64,000 nt of DNA from Micavibrio sp. UBA6147 (GCA_002423185.1 DIUX01000004.1:382492-446491); one strand, 5' to 3'; numbered from the stretch's first letter, positions 8,737-18,248 are shown. Numbers and translations are program-made. Notes: generated from the letters alone by a model not told the origin.

Positions 8737-9444
8737 TTACGGTTTCGATTGCGGGGGCTGGCTCTTTTTAGGTGTCCGTAGGGTGCCTGCCGTATTGGGG
8801 CAGATGCTGGCCGGTTTTTTGACCAAAACACCATTTTCAACGTCATAGGAACTGATGAACCAAGGCATCGGGGATGTTGCTTTGGCGGCGCTGTTGCCGT
8901 TGGCGGGCTCAAAGTGGTGGAGATGGCAATTCTGGATCCAATCATTTGCTTCCATGCCGTAAATCCGCATAATCGCGTGGAAGGTGCCGCCATGCGCGAC
9001 AATCATCAATAAATCATCGGGGTGGTCGTTTAAAACGCGGGTCAAATTGGCCTGTACGCGGGCGGCAAATTCAACGCGGCATTCACCGCCATTGGGCTTG
9101 TCGCCCGCATCAACACGGGCGAGAACGGTTTGCCAGACTTCGCCTTCCCATTCGCCGAACATATGTTCGCGCAGGGCGTTGTCGCCATGCATAGGGAGGT
9201 TGAGCTTGGTGTTGATGATGGTGGCGGTTTCGCGGGAACGGCTCATGTCACTGTGGATGATGCGCGTTGGGCGGGGAGTGAGGCTGTGCACCGCTTCGGC
9301 GACGTGCTTGGCTTGGCTGCGCCCTAATTCGGTGAGCCGTGTATCGACGCCGCCGCCGCAAATACGCTGGGCGACATTGGCCTCGGTTTCGCCGTGACGG
9401 ATGAGGAAAAACGGGCGGTCTGGAAGGATAAAGGACGACGTCAT
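8737..9444 (-). CDS. histidine phosphatase superfamily protein (phosphoglycerate-mutase-like)
   Basis: A 235-residue branch-1 histidine phosphatase. The phosphohistidine motif FLIRHGETEAN lies near residues 13-23, LTELGRSQA follows, SDMSRSRETA is in the middle and the second catalytic histidine lies in IVAHGGTFH. The substrate cannot be told from sequence, because the family includes alpha-ribazole phosphatase, mutases and broad phosphatases. A C-terminal tail of about 40 residues, rich in proline, serine and lysine, goes beyond the normal fold. The gene is convergent with folKP, only 28 bases away. Confidence 0.86.
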   Translation of the reverse strand: MTSSFILPDRPFFLIRHGETEANVAQRICGGGVDTRLTELGRSQAKHVAEAVHSLTPRPTRIIHSDMSRSRETATIINTKLNLPMHGDNALREHMFGEWEGEVWQTVLARVDAGDKPNGGECRVEFAARVQANLTRVLNDHPDDLLMIVAHGGTFHAIMRIYGMEANDWIQNCHLHHFEPANGNSAAKATSPMPWFISSYDVENGVLVKKPASICPNTAGTLRTPKKSQPPQSKP

Positions 9445-9532
9445 TTTGGCTCACTTTTTGCTTGTTTAACTTGTCTGTTTGTTCGGGTTTGTCCGGTTTT
9501 CGTACAAGTGTTTGTTCGTTTATTATCGGCTA

Positions 9533-10042
9533 TTATTCCGCGCTGTTGTCCTTACGGATGCCGACCATGATTCTTGCGCGGGACATGAGCGGGTCGGCGA
9601 TGTCCTTGCCGTCAAATTGTTCGTAATCGACGAGATAGGCACGTTCACCGTTTAGATCATCGGTCGAAGATTTCCATATCCGGCGCCATGTTTCAAGAAG
9701 AATATCTTCAACGCGGCCTGTGGCTGTGTCAAACACGGCGTAGGTTTGGGACGGGATGTGAATGCCGCTGAGGCCTTTGGGGATGGTGTCGAGGGTGCTT
9801 ACCCGCACGGCGGCGGTGATGGTGTAATGGATGGTGTCGCCGGTGAAGCGGTAATCGGAATACACACCGTACAGGCGTTCCGTATCCAAAATATTGGGAA
9901 TTTGCGCGATGATGGTGTCGCCGAAGAATTTGTCCCAGAGTTTTTCGATGCGGGCGGTCTTGGGCGACATTTCATCGTGGTTGGAGGTGCGCACCGACAG
10001 GCCGATCACGTCAAACCCTTGCTTTGTTTTATGTTTGATCAT
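9533..10042 (-). CDS. GyrI-like / AraC effector-binding domain protein
   Basis: A 169-residue stand-alone effector-binding domain of the kind fused to AraC/MerR regulators or found in integron cassettes. GFDVIGLSVRTSN opens the fold. IEKLWDKFF, LYGVYSDYRF, the YTITAAVRV strand and TYAVFDTATG follow, ending with ETWRRIW. The start at 10042 was chosen because the domain begins right after MIKHKTKQ, whereas longer upstream starts would run into divergent recO. There is no DNA-binding segment, so it probably binds a small hydrophobic ligand. The ligand is unknown. Confidence 0.78.
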   Translation of the reverse strand: MIKHKTKQGFDVIGLSVRTSNHDEMSPKTARIEKLWDKFFGDTIIAQIPNILDTERLYGVYSDYRFTGDTIHYTITAAVRVSTLDTIPKGLSGIHIPSQTYAVFDTATGRVEDILLETWRRIWKSSTDDLNGERAYLVDYEQFDGKDIADPLMSRARIMVGIRKDNSAE

Positions 10043-10111
10043 ATAGGCAAAACTTTCTGGGAGACAAAACTTTCTGGACTTTGGGCCCGCATCGGTCACA
10101 ATACCAACACG

Positions 10112-10846
10112 ATGGAAAACTGGACCGATCAAGCTATTATACTCAATATTCGCCCGCATGGCGAGTCTGCGGCTGTTGTGCGGGTGCTCACACGCGCTCG
10201 GGGCAAGCATGCGGGCTATGTCCACCGCGCCCGCGCCAGCGGTGCTTTGCGGGGAAGTCTAGATATCGGCAATATGGTCACGCTTGGGTGGGCAAGCCGC
10301 GCCGAGGATCAGCTCGGAACCTATACGGTTGAACTCGATCAACCCGTTGGCCCGTATGTATTTGACGACCAGCGTAAATTGCTCTGTGTGCAATCGCTCT
10401 GTGCCTTGCTCGATGCGGTGTTGCCGGAGCGGGAAAAACATGCGGCGCTGTATGAAGGGTCGGCGGCTTTTCTTGCGGCGCTGGACAGCCCGCATTGGAT
10501 GGCGATTTATGTGATGTGGGAGATGGCGTTGCTGGCGGAGCTTGGTTTCGGGCTGGATTTATCGTGCTGCGCCGTGTCGGGAACAACCGAAGACCTTGTT
10601 TACATCAGTCCGAAATCAGGGCGGGCGGTATCGCGGGCTGAAGGGGCGCTGTATAAGGACAAGTTGTTTCTTATTCCCGATTTTTTGAATGGCGGCGGCG
10701 ATGACGGGGCGGAACAAATTGGGCTGGCACTGCGAATGACCGCTCATTTCTTGCGTAAGCGTGTGTTTGAGCCAATCAATCAGGATCTGCCCGAGGTGCG
10801 CCGGATGTTTGAGGAAAAACTGCTTGGTATGGCTCAGGCACTCTGA
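10112..10846 (+). CDS. recO: RecO, DNA repair protein
   Basis: A 244-residue mediator that with RecR loads RecA onto SSB-coated DNA in the RecFOR pathway. The N-terminal OB fold begins WTDQAIILNIRPHGESAAVVRVLT, in pieces as expected for alphaproteobacterial RecO, followed by ARGKHAGYVHRA and the helical C-terminal half with LLAELGFGLDL. The ATG at 10112 is preferred. An upstream in-frame extension would overlap the divergent gene and has no RecO character. parC follows 86 bases downstream on the same strand. A zinc cysteine set is not obvious: only CC in DLSCCAVSG is seen. Confidence 0.9.
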   Translation: MENWTDQAIILNIRPHGESAAVVRVLTRARGKHAGYVHRARASGALRGSLDIGNMVTLGWASRAEDQLGTYTVELDQPVGPYVFDDQRKLLCVQSLCALLDAVLPEREKHAALYEGSAAFLAALDSPHWMAIYVMWEMALLAELGFGLDLSCCAVSGTTEDLVYISPKSGRAVSRAEGALYKDKLFLIPDFLNGGGDDGAEQIGLALRMTAHFLRKRVFEPINQDLPEVRRMFEEKLLGMAQAL

Positions 10847-10932
10847 AAGAAAAAATCTTAAATCTGTGGATGAAACGGCGGGTTTGCGGCACAAACTCTT
10901 GCGCTGTGGCGTCTTAGACGTAATATGGACGG

Positions 10933-13158
10933 ATGAGTAATAATGACCCGATCCTGAATATTATCGACCAGCCGTTGACGGAAATCCTGTCTGAACGGTA
11001 TTTGTCGTATGCGCTCTCGACCATTATGAGCCGCTCGCTCCCCGATGTGCGGGACGGGATGAAGCCTGTGCATCGGCGGCTTTTATTCGCGATGCATGAA
11101 TTGTCGCTCAGCCCCACAACCCCACCGAAAAAATGCGCCCGCGTGGTCGGTGACGTGATCGGTAAATTCCACCCGCATGGGGATCAATCGGTTTATGACG
11201 CGCTGGTGCGCCTTGCGCAGGATTTCGCGGTGCGTTACCCGCTGGTCGACGGTCAGGGGAATTTCGGCAATATTGACGGCGATAACGCGGCGGCGATGCG
11301 GTACACGGAGTCGCGATTGACGGCGGTTGCGGCGTTGCTGCTTGAAGGCATTGACGAAGACGCGGTTGATTTTCGTGATACCTATGACGGGTCGTTGCAA
11401 GAACCTGTGGTGCTTCCCGCCGGATTCCCGAATTTGCTCGCGAACGGGTCGACGGGGATTGCGGTCGGCATGGCAACCAGCATCCCGCCCCATAATGTCG
11501 ATGAATTATGCCACGCCATGGAAAAAATGATCGAGGGCGACCTTGATGATGATGGCTTGGTCGACATTGTGAAAGGGCCTGACTTCCCGACCGGCGGGAT
11601 TGTCGTTGAAACGCGCGAAAGCATTGTCGAGGCCTATAAAACGGGGCGCGGGTCGTTCCGTATGCGCGCGCGCTGGCACAAGGAAGAGTTAAAACAAGGC
11701 TTGTACCAGATTGTGGTGACGGAGATTCCGTACCATGTGCAAAAAAGCAAGCTGGTCGAAAAAATCGCCGACCTTATCAATGACCGCAAAATCCCGATGC
11801 TTGAGGATGTGCGGGATGAGAGCGCGGAGGATATCCGCCTGATCATCGTGCCGAAAAACCGCAATGTTGAGGCCGAAATTCTGATGGAGGCGCTGTACCG
11901 CGCCTGCGACCTTGAAACCCGTTTTTCGATGAATTTAAACGTGCTGGATGGCGGGCGCGTGCCAAAGGTTATGGGGCTGAAGCAAGCGTTGCAATGCTGG
12001 CTCGACCACCGCAAGGAAGTCTTGGTGCGGCGCTCTAACCACCGGCTTGCAAAGGTTTTGCACCGTCTAGAGGTGCTCAGCGGTTATTTGATCGCCTATT
12101 TGAACATTGACGAAGTCATCCGCATTATCCGTGAGGAAGACGAGCCCAAAGACGTGATGATGGCGCGGTTCGGCCTTACGGATGTGCAGGCCGAGGCCGT
12201 GTTGAACATGCGTTTGCGGGCGTTGCGGAAGCTGGAGGAATTTGAAATCCGCAGCGAACACGACAAATTGTCGAAAGAACGCGACGCGCTGGAAAAACTG
12301 ATTGGCTCTGAAACCCTGCAATGGAAAACCATCAAGGGGCAGGTTGAGGCCTTGCGCAAAATGTTTGCGAAGGATACGCCGCTTGGTGCCCGCCGCACCG
12401 ATATATCCGATGCGCCGCGCTTGATCGAGGTGCCGAACGAAGCGATGATCGAGAAAGAGCCGATCACGGTTATTTGTTCGAAAATGGGCTGGATCCGCGC
12501 GATGAAGGGGCATATCGCAAAGCCGGAGGATGTGCGCTATAAAGACGGGGACGAGCAATCCTTTGTCATTCCGGCACAGACAACCGACAAGATCATTATC
12601 TTCGCAACGAATGGGCGGTTTTATACGCTGGGCGGTGATAAATTGCCCGCCGGACGCGGGTTTGGTGAGCCTGTGCGACTTATGATCGACCTTCCCAATG
12701 ATGCCGATATCGTGACGATTTTTGTGTGGAGCGAGGGGGCGCGTTATGTCGTGGCATCGCGCAGTGGTTATGGCTTTATTGTCGAGGCGGCGGACATGAT
12801 CGCACAGACCAAAACCGGCAAGCAAATCCTGAATGTTGCGGGCGACACCAAGGCGTATATTTGTTACCAGCTTGATAAAGACCATGACCATATCGCCGTG
12901 ATCGGGCAAAACCGCAAATTGCTGGCTTTCCCGATAGAGGAACTCCCGTCCATGGCGCGGGGCAAGGGTGTGATCTTGCAAAAATATAAGGATGGCGGCG
13001 TTGCCGACCTTAAATCCTTTAAATTTGCGGATGGATTGGGGTTCCGTTATGGTTCGGGGGAACGGCAAGAAGACATGACCGGATGGCTCGGCAAACGCGC
13101 CGGTGCGGGGCGGATGCCGCCGAACGGTTTTCCGCGTAATAACCGCTTTGACGGTTAG
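10933..13158 (+). CDS. parC: ParC, DNA topoisomerase IV subunit A
   Basis: The breakage-reunion subunit that with ParE unlinks replicated chromosomes. It has 741 residues. The N-terminal block SRSLPDVRDGMKPVHRRLL, the tyrosine region AAMRYTESRL (catalytic Tyr) and GIAVGMATSIPPHN are all typical. The C-terminal half, from about residue 500, has repeated beta-blade sequences expected for the DNA-wrapping domain. ParC rather than GyrA is favoured by the short C-terminal domain and alphaproteobacteria-like sequence. In the quinolone region HPHGDQSVYDAL, glutamine is at the position equal to E. coli Ser80. A 4-base-loop hairpin terminator follows. Confidence 0.94.
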   Translation: MSNNDPILNIIDQPLTEILSERYLSYALSTIMSRSLPDVRDGMKPVHRRLLFAMHELSLSPTTPPKKCARVVGDVIGKFHPHGDQSVYDALVRLAQDFAVRYPLVDGQGNFGNIDGDNAAAMRYTESRLTAVAALLLEGIDEDAVDFRDTYDGSLQEPVVLPAGFPNLLANGSTGIAVGMATSIPPHNVDELCHAMEKMIEGDLDDDGLVDIVKGPDFPTGGIVVETRESIVEAYKTGRGSFRMRARWHKEELKQGLYQIVVTEIPYHVQKSKLVEKIADLINDRKIPMLEDVRDESAEDIRLIIVPKNRNVEAEILMEALYRACDLETRFSMNLNVLDGGRVPKVMGLKQALQCWLDHRKEVLVRRSNHRLAKVLHRLEVLSGYLIAYLNIDEVIRIIREEDEPKDVMMARFGLTDVQAEAVLNMRLRALRKLEEFEIRSEHDKLSKERDALEKLIGSETLQWKTIKGQVEALRKMFAKDTPLGARRTDISDAPRLIEVPNEAMIEKEPITVICSKMGWIRAMKGHIAKPEDVRYKDGDEQSFVIPAQTTDKIIIFATNGRFYTLGGDKLPAGRGFGEPVRLMIDLPNDADIVTIFVWSEGARYVVASRSGYGFIVEAADMIAQTKTGKQILNVAGDTKAYICYQLDKDHDHIAVIGQNRKLLAFPIEELPSMARGKGVILQKYKDGGVADLKSFKFADGLGFRYGSGERQEDMTGWLGKRAGAGRMPPNGFPRNNRFDG

Positions 13159-13192
13159 GGGTGAGACTCACGGCTTTTGGAAAAGGTTTGTT

Positions 13193-13222
13193 TGCAGGGG
13201 GACGCCCCTGCACGCGGTTTTT
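13193..13222 (+). terminator. hairpin terminator after parC
   Basis: An 8-pair palindrome TGCAGGGG / CCCCTGCA with a GACG loop, followed a few bases later by TTTTTTG. The spacing before the T run is longer than ideal. Confidence 0.6.
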
Positions 13223-13353
13223 TGTGGGATGCGCTGCGGCGATTATTGGGGTGATGTGCTTGTGGGGCGGAAAGCCTGAAAAAACGTGATCACATAGACG
13301 ACCATAAGGGGGCATTCAAGCCCCTTTTGCACGGGAACAGGGTGCAACCTACT

Positions 13354-13740
13354 ATGACCGATTATACCGTGATGAGCGGGGAGCGCGACGCCGCCACCGA
13401 AACGCAGGCCTTTCACATCAGCCCGTCTTTGCCGAGCGAGCGGCGCAACGATGGTCGTGCTGCGGACAGGTCAAAATTATGGACATCGACTTTTACCTTT
13501 GACGGTGGGTTTACGGGCACGCCGAATTATGACGTTATGCCGCGCACCCTCGGAACGGTGTTCGAATTGGCGGTGAATGCGTTGGCGGTGAATTTCCGGC
13601 ATGGCGATTTTGAGCGCGGGGATCGGTTTTATTTGCGCGTGGATGGCAAGATATTCATGATCGGTGATGTGGTGGATGAACACACGATCGAGCTGCGCAA
13701 CGCCAGAAACGGTCAAACGGCGCGTTATTGCAGGCCGTGA
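13354..13740 (+). CDS. hypothetical protein, about 128 residues
   Basis: An unrecognised small protein. The ATG at 13354 follows a stretch with no clear ribosome-binding site (GGTGCAACC). The first 45 residues are polar and probably disordered. The rest alternates beta-like strands (TFTFDGGFTG, LGTVFELAVNALAV, FYLRVDGKIFMIGDVVD, TIELRNA). There is no signal peptide, membrane segment or cysteine pattern. It lies between parC and a cell-wall enzyme gene, in its own small unit. No function is proposed. Confidence 0.6.
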   Translation: MTDYTVMSGERDAATETQAFHISPSLPSERRNDGRAADRSKLWTSTFTFDGGFTGTPNYDVMPRTLGTVFELAVNALAVNFRHGDFERGDRFYLRVDGKIFMIGDVVDEHTIELRNARNGQTARYCRP

Positions 13741-13919
13741 CGTTAAAACTTATGAGTCTTTAAAATTCATGAGCCTTTTCGCCCCTTTTATAAGTCTGCG
13801 TTCATAAGATTTTGAACCGAGCTGCTTTCAATCGCAGCGGGCTTTGTTTTTTCTTTTTATTCTCAATATTTTACGGTCTGTTTGGGGCGCATCCTGCGAC
13901 GCCGGTGGCGTGGCGTTTG

Positions 13920-13965
13920 GGGGCATGAAGAAAACTGTTCAAGTTTTATGAAAAATATGCTATTC
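13920..13965 (+). promoter_or_regulatory. weak promoter candidate upstream of the transglycosylase-like gene
   Basis: TTCAAG, a 17-base spacer and TATTCT precede the gene start at 14009 by about 40 bases. The spacing is right but the -35 match is poor. The 268-base gap 13741-14008 shows no gene. A GCTGC/GCAGC stem before a T-rich tract near 13820 may end the previous unit. Confidence 0.35.
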
Positions 13966-14008
13966 TCATCAAACAATAATCAAAAAAGACTAGGTGTATT
14001 GAGGGATT

Positions 14009-15901
14009 ATGACCGCAGGTAAGAGCGATCAGGGATATTTATCCGGCAAGCCAGTTTTAGGCGGCTTGCAGCCTTCTGCCAATTTTCTGGATTTGGTTGG
14101 CGCATTCGAGGCCAAGCGCAGTGGTGGAGTTCCCAGTGGCGGAATCCCTCTTGCCGGTTCCAAAGCCTCACGGCCTGTTTCAAGTAAGCTGGATAAGAGC
14201 AGTATAGGAGCCGGCGCCCGCGTGTCGGTTTCGTTTTCGCCGGAGGAATCCTTTGCGACGCCTCAAACAGAGCCTTCTTCTGCGGCGCCGAGCGCTCCGC
14301 CTTCACAGAATTTGGAAGATGTAAGCCCGCCACAGCGTGAGGCGGTAATTGAGCCATTACTGAGCGAATCTTTGTTGATTCAGGCGTCTAAAGGAGATGC
14401 AGGGGGTGGGCGTTCGGGATGGCCTTATGCCGATGAGAACGCCGCCGCCAAAGCGGACGTGAAAGCCGATGACGGCAATGGCAGTGTTCCGTTCGCAAAG
14501 ACAGCAATCGCCCAAGCGGTGCAGGAGATTATTCGGGAAAAATCCGCAGAGTCCGATGTATATTCCCCTTCGGTGAATGGGTTTTTCAAACGCCGGTTCT
14601 TGCTCGGCAGTATGGCGGTTGTTGCACCGCTTGTGTTGTTTGCGGCTTTTGGTGCGAACCGTACGGAAAATCCAACCTCTCCAGACCCTATTGAGGTCGT
14701 TACAAAGGGCGATGGGCGGTCGGCTGAACCGCCGGTGCAGGAATTGGTGACGATTGTTGATCGTGACACGGGGGCGGTTATTGCGGTTTTGGAGGAAGAT
14801 AAAGTTCGTCCGTTTTTGGAAGAACGCGCCCGCGCCGCAGAAATCGAAGCGGCCAGACAGGCCGAAGCCGCAAGGCTCGCCGTGTATGCCCAGCCTGTTG
14901 TCGCGGCTTGCGCGGCGGTGGACGGGTTTGATGATTTATGGGTTGGTGGATTGGACAAAGGGGAGGCCTTTAAAGCATTCGCCGCCGATTATGCCGAACG
15001 AACCGGACTCGACAGCCCCGTAGGAACGCGCAGTGGTTATAACCGGATTGCCCAGATGCAGCGCGCCCTCGCGATTAATAATTGCTATGACGGAACACCG
15101 AGTGACAGCAGCAGCGGGCGCTTTGATGCCAGCACGATTGAGGCGATCAAACGGTTCCAAACGGCCAACGGATTGATCGATAGCGGCGAAGTTGATCAGC
15201 GCACTGTTGATTTGCTGGCGACAGCGGCGGCGAAGCGCGTGACGCTTGTGATGGTTAATCTGGACAAGGCCGCCAAGCATTTTGGTCTTGATACGCAGGA
15301 CGTGTTCCAAGTGGCGTGGCATGAATCGTTTTATAACAACATGGTGGATTCCGGCACCGGCCCCGAAGGGGTCGGACAAATGACGGATGCGACTTTTTTG
15401 GGCGAAATGCGCCGCATGAACCACGCATTCTATGATGAATACCAAGCCGGGCACAGAAAAGGCGGTGATGAACGCCGTGCGGTGCGGGCGCAGTTGGAGG
15501 ACTTAAAACACTCGCCGGATATTGGTGCCATAGCGATGGTGTCGCATTGCAAGGCTTTGGTTGAGGAATGGAATAAGGCGGGATGCGCTCAGGCCTATCC
15601 GATCTATCAATTGGGCGCGGGGGATTACATGGCCTTACGCCGCGCCGCGGCACGCAATCCCAAGGCTTTGGCGCGTAAGGTTGCTGGCGGAACGCGGTAT
15701 AATAATTATGGCTCGATGACGGCGGCGAATGCCTTTGCCCATGTGTCGGGGATGGTGAATTCATCGTCTGATAAGGCCATCGCCGCCAAAGATGTTGCGT
15801 ATTTGAGCGCGTTGATGGCGGAACGTCAGGTGATTATTGACACGATGCCTTATATCACCCCCGCCGCCAGAGGGTTTATGTATGGCTTGGCGCGGCGGTA
15901 G
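14009..15901 (+). CDS. single-pass membrane protein with peptidoglycan-binding and lytic-transglycosylase-like domains
   Basis: A 630-residue protein. Residues 1 to about 193 are low-complexity and, by topology, cytoplasmic. A basic patch FFKRRF precedes a membrane segment LLGSMAVVAPLVLFAAFGA near 198-216. Outside, an alanine/arginine/glutamate-rich helix (near 270-290) leads to a PG_binding_1-like repeat (SGRFDASTIEAIKRFQTANG, about 368-390). Next is a catalytic-looking SLT region: FQVAWHESFYNN with the candidate glutamate, then GPEGVGQMTDATF. This resembles lytic transglycosylase family 1 in motif order but is divergent. It is convergent with motBA, so wall cutting for the flagellar motor is one guess. 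A spore- or division-type hydrolase is another. Confidence 0.75.
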   Translation: MTAGKSDQGYLSGKPVLGGLQPSANFLDLVGAFEAKRSGGVPSGGIPLAGSKASRPVSSKLDKSSIGAGARVSVSFSPEESFATPQTEPSSAAPSAPPSQNLEDVSPPQREAVIEPLLSESLLIQASKGDAGGGRSGWPYADENAAAKADVKADDGNGSVPFAKTAIAQAVQEIIREKSAESDVYSPSVNGFFKRRFLLGSMAVVAPLVLFAAFGANRTENPTSPDPIEVVTKGDGRSAEPPVQELVTIVDRDTGAVIAVLEEDKVRPFLEERARAAEIEAARQAEAARLAVYAQPVVAACAAVDGFDDLWVGGLDKGEAFKAFAADYAERTGLDSPVGTRSGYNRIAQMQRALAINNCYDGTPSDSSSGRFDASTIEAIKRFQTANGLIDSGEVDQRTVDLLATAAAKRVTLVMVNLDKAAKHFGLDTQDVFQVAWHESFYNNMVDSGTGPEGVGQMTDATFLGEMRRMNHAFYDEYQAGHRKGGDERRAVRAQLEDLKHSPDIGAIAMVSHCKALVEEWNKAGCAQAYPIYQLGAGDYMALRRAAARNPKALARKVAGGTRYNNYGSMTAANAFAHVSGMVNSSSDKAIAAKDVAYLSALMAERQVIIDTMPYITPAARGFMYGLARR

Positions 15902-15950
15902 CTTGGCGGCGTCGTTTCCTTATCGATCCATATAATAACCATAAGCATAA

Positions 15951-15990
15951 AACCAGCCCGCAGAGATATGTGCGGGCTGTGGTTGTTTTT
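15951..15990. terminator. bidirectional terminator between convergent genes
   Basis: A long stem formed by AACCAGCCCGCA and TGCGGGCT(GT)GGTT with one small bulge, with T-rich tracts on the right. It separates the transglycosylase-like gene from the end of motB. Confidence 0.8.
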
Positions 15991-16001
15991 AAGGGGCAGG
16001 T

Positions 16002-17159
16002 TTAGGGGAAAACCAAAATGCGGCGGCGCTCTTCTTCGGGTTCGACCGGTTCTTGCTTAAGGTCGGTGGCCGGATTTTCGGGCTGTGGCTGCGGTGTTTG
16101 GATTTGTTCTTGCTCTGTGGTGTTTGGAACATCGGGCGAGAAGGACGGCGAGGGGGCCGGTTCTTGGCCTTGTTGCTGGAGTTTTTCTTGAAGGTCTTCG
16201 GTGCTCGCCGGTTCCTTGCGGGTGAGGCGGTCACGCAGCAAGACAATACTGATGCGGCGGTTTTGCGCGGACAGGGGCGCTTCGGGGATTAAATGGTCGC
16301 GGTCTGCGCGCCCGACAACGGTTTCGATCCTGGCTTCGGGGAATCCGGCATCGGTGAGGGCGCGGCGGCTTGATTGCGCACGGTCGGAGGACAAATCCCA
16401 GTTATTGTATTTTGCGCCTTGAGGGTAGGGTGCGCTGTCGGTATGGCCGCGCACGGAAATATGATTGGGCAGCGCCGTAATGATGGACGAAACCTTGCCT
16501 ATTAATTGCGCCATAAAGGCGTACATATCGGTGCCGCCGATGGGGAACATGGAGCGGCCTTCCTTGTCGATGATCTGGATCCGCAGGCCTTCGGGGGTGA
16601 TGTCCATCAATAAATGGTCGGATAATCCGGCAAGTTCAGGTGAGTTTTCCAGTGCCAGTTTTATTTGTTCTTGAGCGCCTTCAAAACGCTCATTCTCGAT
16701 TTTTTCGAGTTGTTTTTCGAGTTGTTCTTTTTCTTCGGCGGAGAGATCGTCTTTGGTCAGGAGTTCTTTGATCTCGCTGTCTGATTTTTCTTCTTTTTTG
16801 TTGCCGATATCGCCTTTTTTCTCGCCACGGGTTGTGGTGTCTTTGACTTGCGGTTGGCTGATTGGCTGAACGGTTGTGACCATCGCGCCTTGGGGGCTCA
16901 TGCTCAGCCCGCCCAAAACACCGCCGGCACCGCTCTGGGACGATGATATTTTGGGATGGGTCGGGTCAAAATAGTTGGAAATAGCGGTTTTTTCTTCGGA
17001 TGTCGTGACGTTCAAAAGCCACAGCAACAAGAAAAACGCCATCATCGCCGTCACGAAGTCGGCATAGGCGACTTTCCAAGCGCCGCCATGGTGGCCGCCG
17101 CCGCCTTTTTTGATCTTCTTGATGATGATCGGTTGTACTTGTTCTTTTTCGTTGGCCAA
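16002..17159 (-). CDS. motB: MotB, flagellar motor stator protein
   Basis: A stator subunit that conducts ions with MotA and anchors to peptidoglycan. It has 385 residues. The single membrane helix follows the basic start: AYADFVTAMMAFFLLLWLL carries the essential Asp34. From about residue 200 an OmpA-like peptidoglycan domain is present (ISVRGHTDSAPYP, LSSDRAQSSRRAL, GRADRDHL, QNRRISIVLL). Two stretches are extra: a charged lysine/glutamate linker (about 105-160), which in MotB forms the plug/linker, and a proline/glutamine-rich C-terminal tail of about 65 residues. motA lies 41 bases upstream on the same strand, so the two form an operon. Confidence 0.95.
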   Translation of the reverse strand: MANEKEQVQPIIIKKIKKGGGGHHGGAWKVAYADFVTAMMAFFLLLWLLNVTTSEEKTAISNYFDPTHPKISSSQSGAGGVLGGLSMSPQGAMVTTVQPISQPQVKDTTTRGEKKGDIGNKKEEKSDSEIKELLTKDDLSAEEKEQLEKQLEKIENERFEGAQEQIKLALENSPELAGLSDHLLMDITPEGLRIQIIDKEGRSMFPIGGTDMYAFMAQLIGKVSSIITALPNHISVRGHTDSAPYPQGAKYNNWDLSSDRAQSSRRALTDAGFPEARIETVVGRADRDHLIPEAPLSAQNRRISIVLLRDRLTRKEPASTEDLQEKLQQQGQEPAPSPSFSPDVPNTTEQEQIQTPQPQPENPATDLKQEPVEPEEERRRILVFP

Positions 17160-17200
17160 GGATGTTGGTGTCCTGTGTTATGTGGCGCGATGATGGGAGC

Positions 17201-18085
17201 CTATGTCGAGATAGTCGGGACGTTGTTGGTGGCTTCCTCAACTTCCAAGAAGCTCGGTTGTGAGCCGTGGGAGAGGATTTTTCGCGCAAATTCAACCGCT
17301 ACTTGCGGCGCGGCGCCTTGCAAGAAGGCCAGTAAGCTGACCTTAATGCAGCGGTAATATTGGACTTCGGATTCCGCGCGGGACGTCATGGCCGATGCCA
17401 TGGGGGCAAAGAAACCGTATGACAGCCACACCCCAAGGAAGGTTCCCACAAGCGCCCCCCCGATCAATTTACCCAAAACTTCGGGTGGTTCAGAGATCGA
17501 CGCCATGGTTTTGATAACCCCCAAAACCGCCGCCACGATCCCAAGCGCCGGAATACCGTCCGCCATGGTTTGAACGGCGTGACCGGGGTGGCTTTTTTCA
17601 TGGCTGATGGTTTCAATTTCTTCGTCCATCAGGGCTTCAAGCTCATGCGGGTTTTCGTTGCCGAGGGAAATGATCCGCAAATAGTCGCACACAAAGGTAA
17701 CGGCATGATGGTTGGATTGAAAGGACGGGAACGCGCCGAAAAGTTCGCTTTCCTCCGGTGCTTCGATATGTTGTTCAAGTGCCAGCCAGCCTTTTGTTCG
17801 GGCGGTCTTGAAGATGACGAACATCATGCCGAGCAATTCAAGATAGTCTTCCTTGCTGTGCGCCTCTGGCTTGGTCATCAGCTTCATGTATTTAAAGCTG
17901 TCTTTCACGACGTGGGATGAGTTGGCGATGATAAATGCACTGAGCGCACAGCCCATGATGATGATCATCTCGCCCGGCATAGAGGGGATGATAACCCCCG
18001 TGATGACTGCCATTTTCCCGCCGGCGACCATAAACCCGCCAAAGGTACAGACGACAATCAAAAGCATACCGACTATTTTCATCAT
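17201..18085 (-). CDS. motA: MotA, flagellar motor stator protein
   Basis: The four-helix stator subunit, 294 residues. Hydrophobic segments are visible at the N-terminus (VGMLLIVVCTFGGFMVAGG), at MIIIMGCALSAFIIA, and as the C-terminal pair IPALGIVAAVLGVI and LIGGALVGTFLGVWLSYGFF. The two prolines important for torque (in DGIPALG and FFAPMA) are kept. The cytoplasmic loop between segments 2 and 3 is full length. It is transcribed first in the motA-motB pair. An EAL-domain gene lies upstream in the same orientation, but a terminator separates it. The 248-base region upstream must hold the motA promoter. Confidence 0.95.
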   Translation of the reverse strand: MMKIVGMLLIVVCTFGGFMVAGGKMAVITGVIIPSMPGEMIIIMGCALSAFIIANSSHVVKDSFKYMKLMTKPEAHSKEDYLELLGMMFVIFKTARTKGWLALEQHIEAPEESELFGAFPSFQSNHHAVTFVCDYLRIISLGNENPHELEALMDEEIETISHEKSHPGHAVQTMADGIPALGIVAAVLGVIKTMASISEPPEVLGKLIGGALVGTFLGVWLSYGFFAPMASAMTSRAESEVQYYRCIKVSLLAFLQGAAPQVAVEFARKILSHGSQPSFLEVEEATNNVPTIST

Positions 18086-18248
18086 GGGAGTAACTCTTCT
18101 TTGCTTGCGGCGGCTTGGCTGACGGCCAAGTCTTTGATGCCTGTGTCATTAGGTCATAGGGTTTGGGTCATAGGGTTGTCGATCCATGGGGCTTGGAGGC
18201 GTTTAAATGCGCGGTATACGCGGCATTCGCACAAAGTTCCGACCCACA

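Noticed and set aside
12067..13068. A 333-codon open frame antisense to parC
   Set aside because: It has shadow composition and parC is certain.
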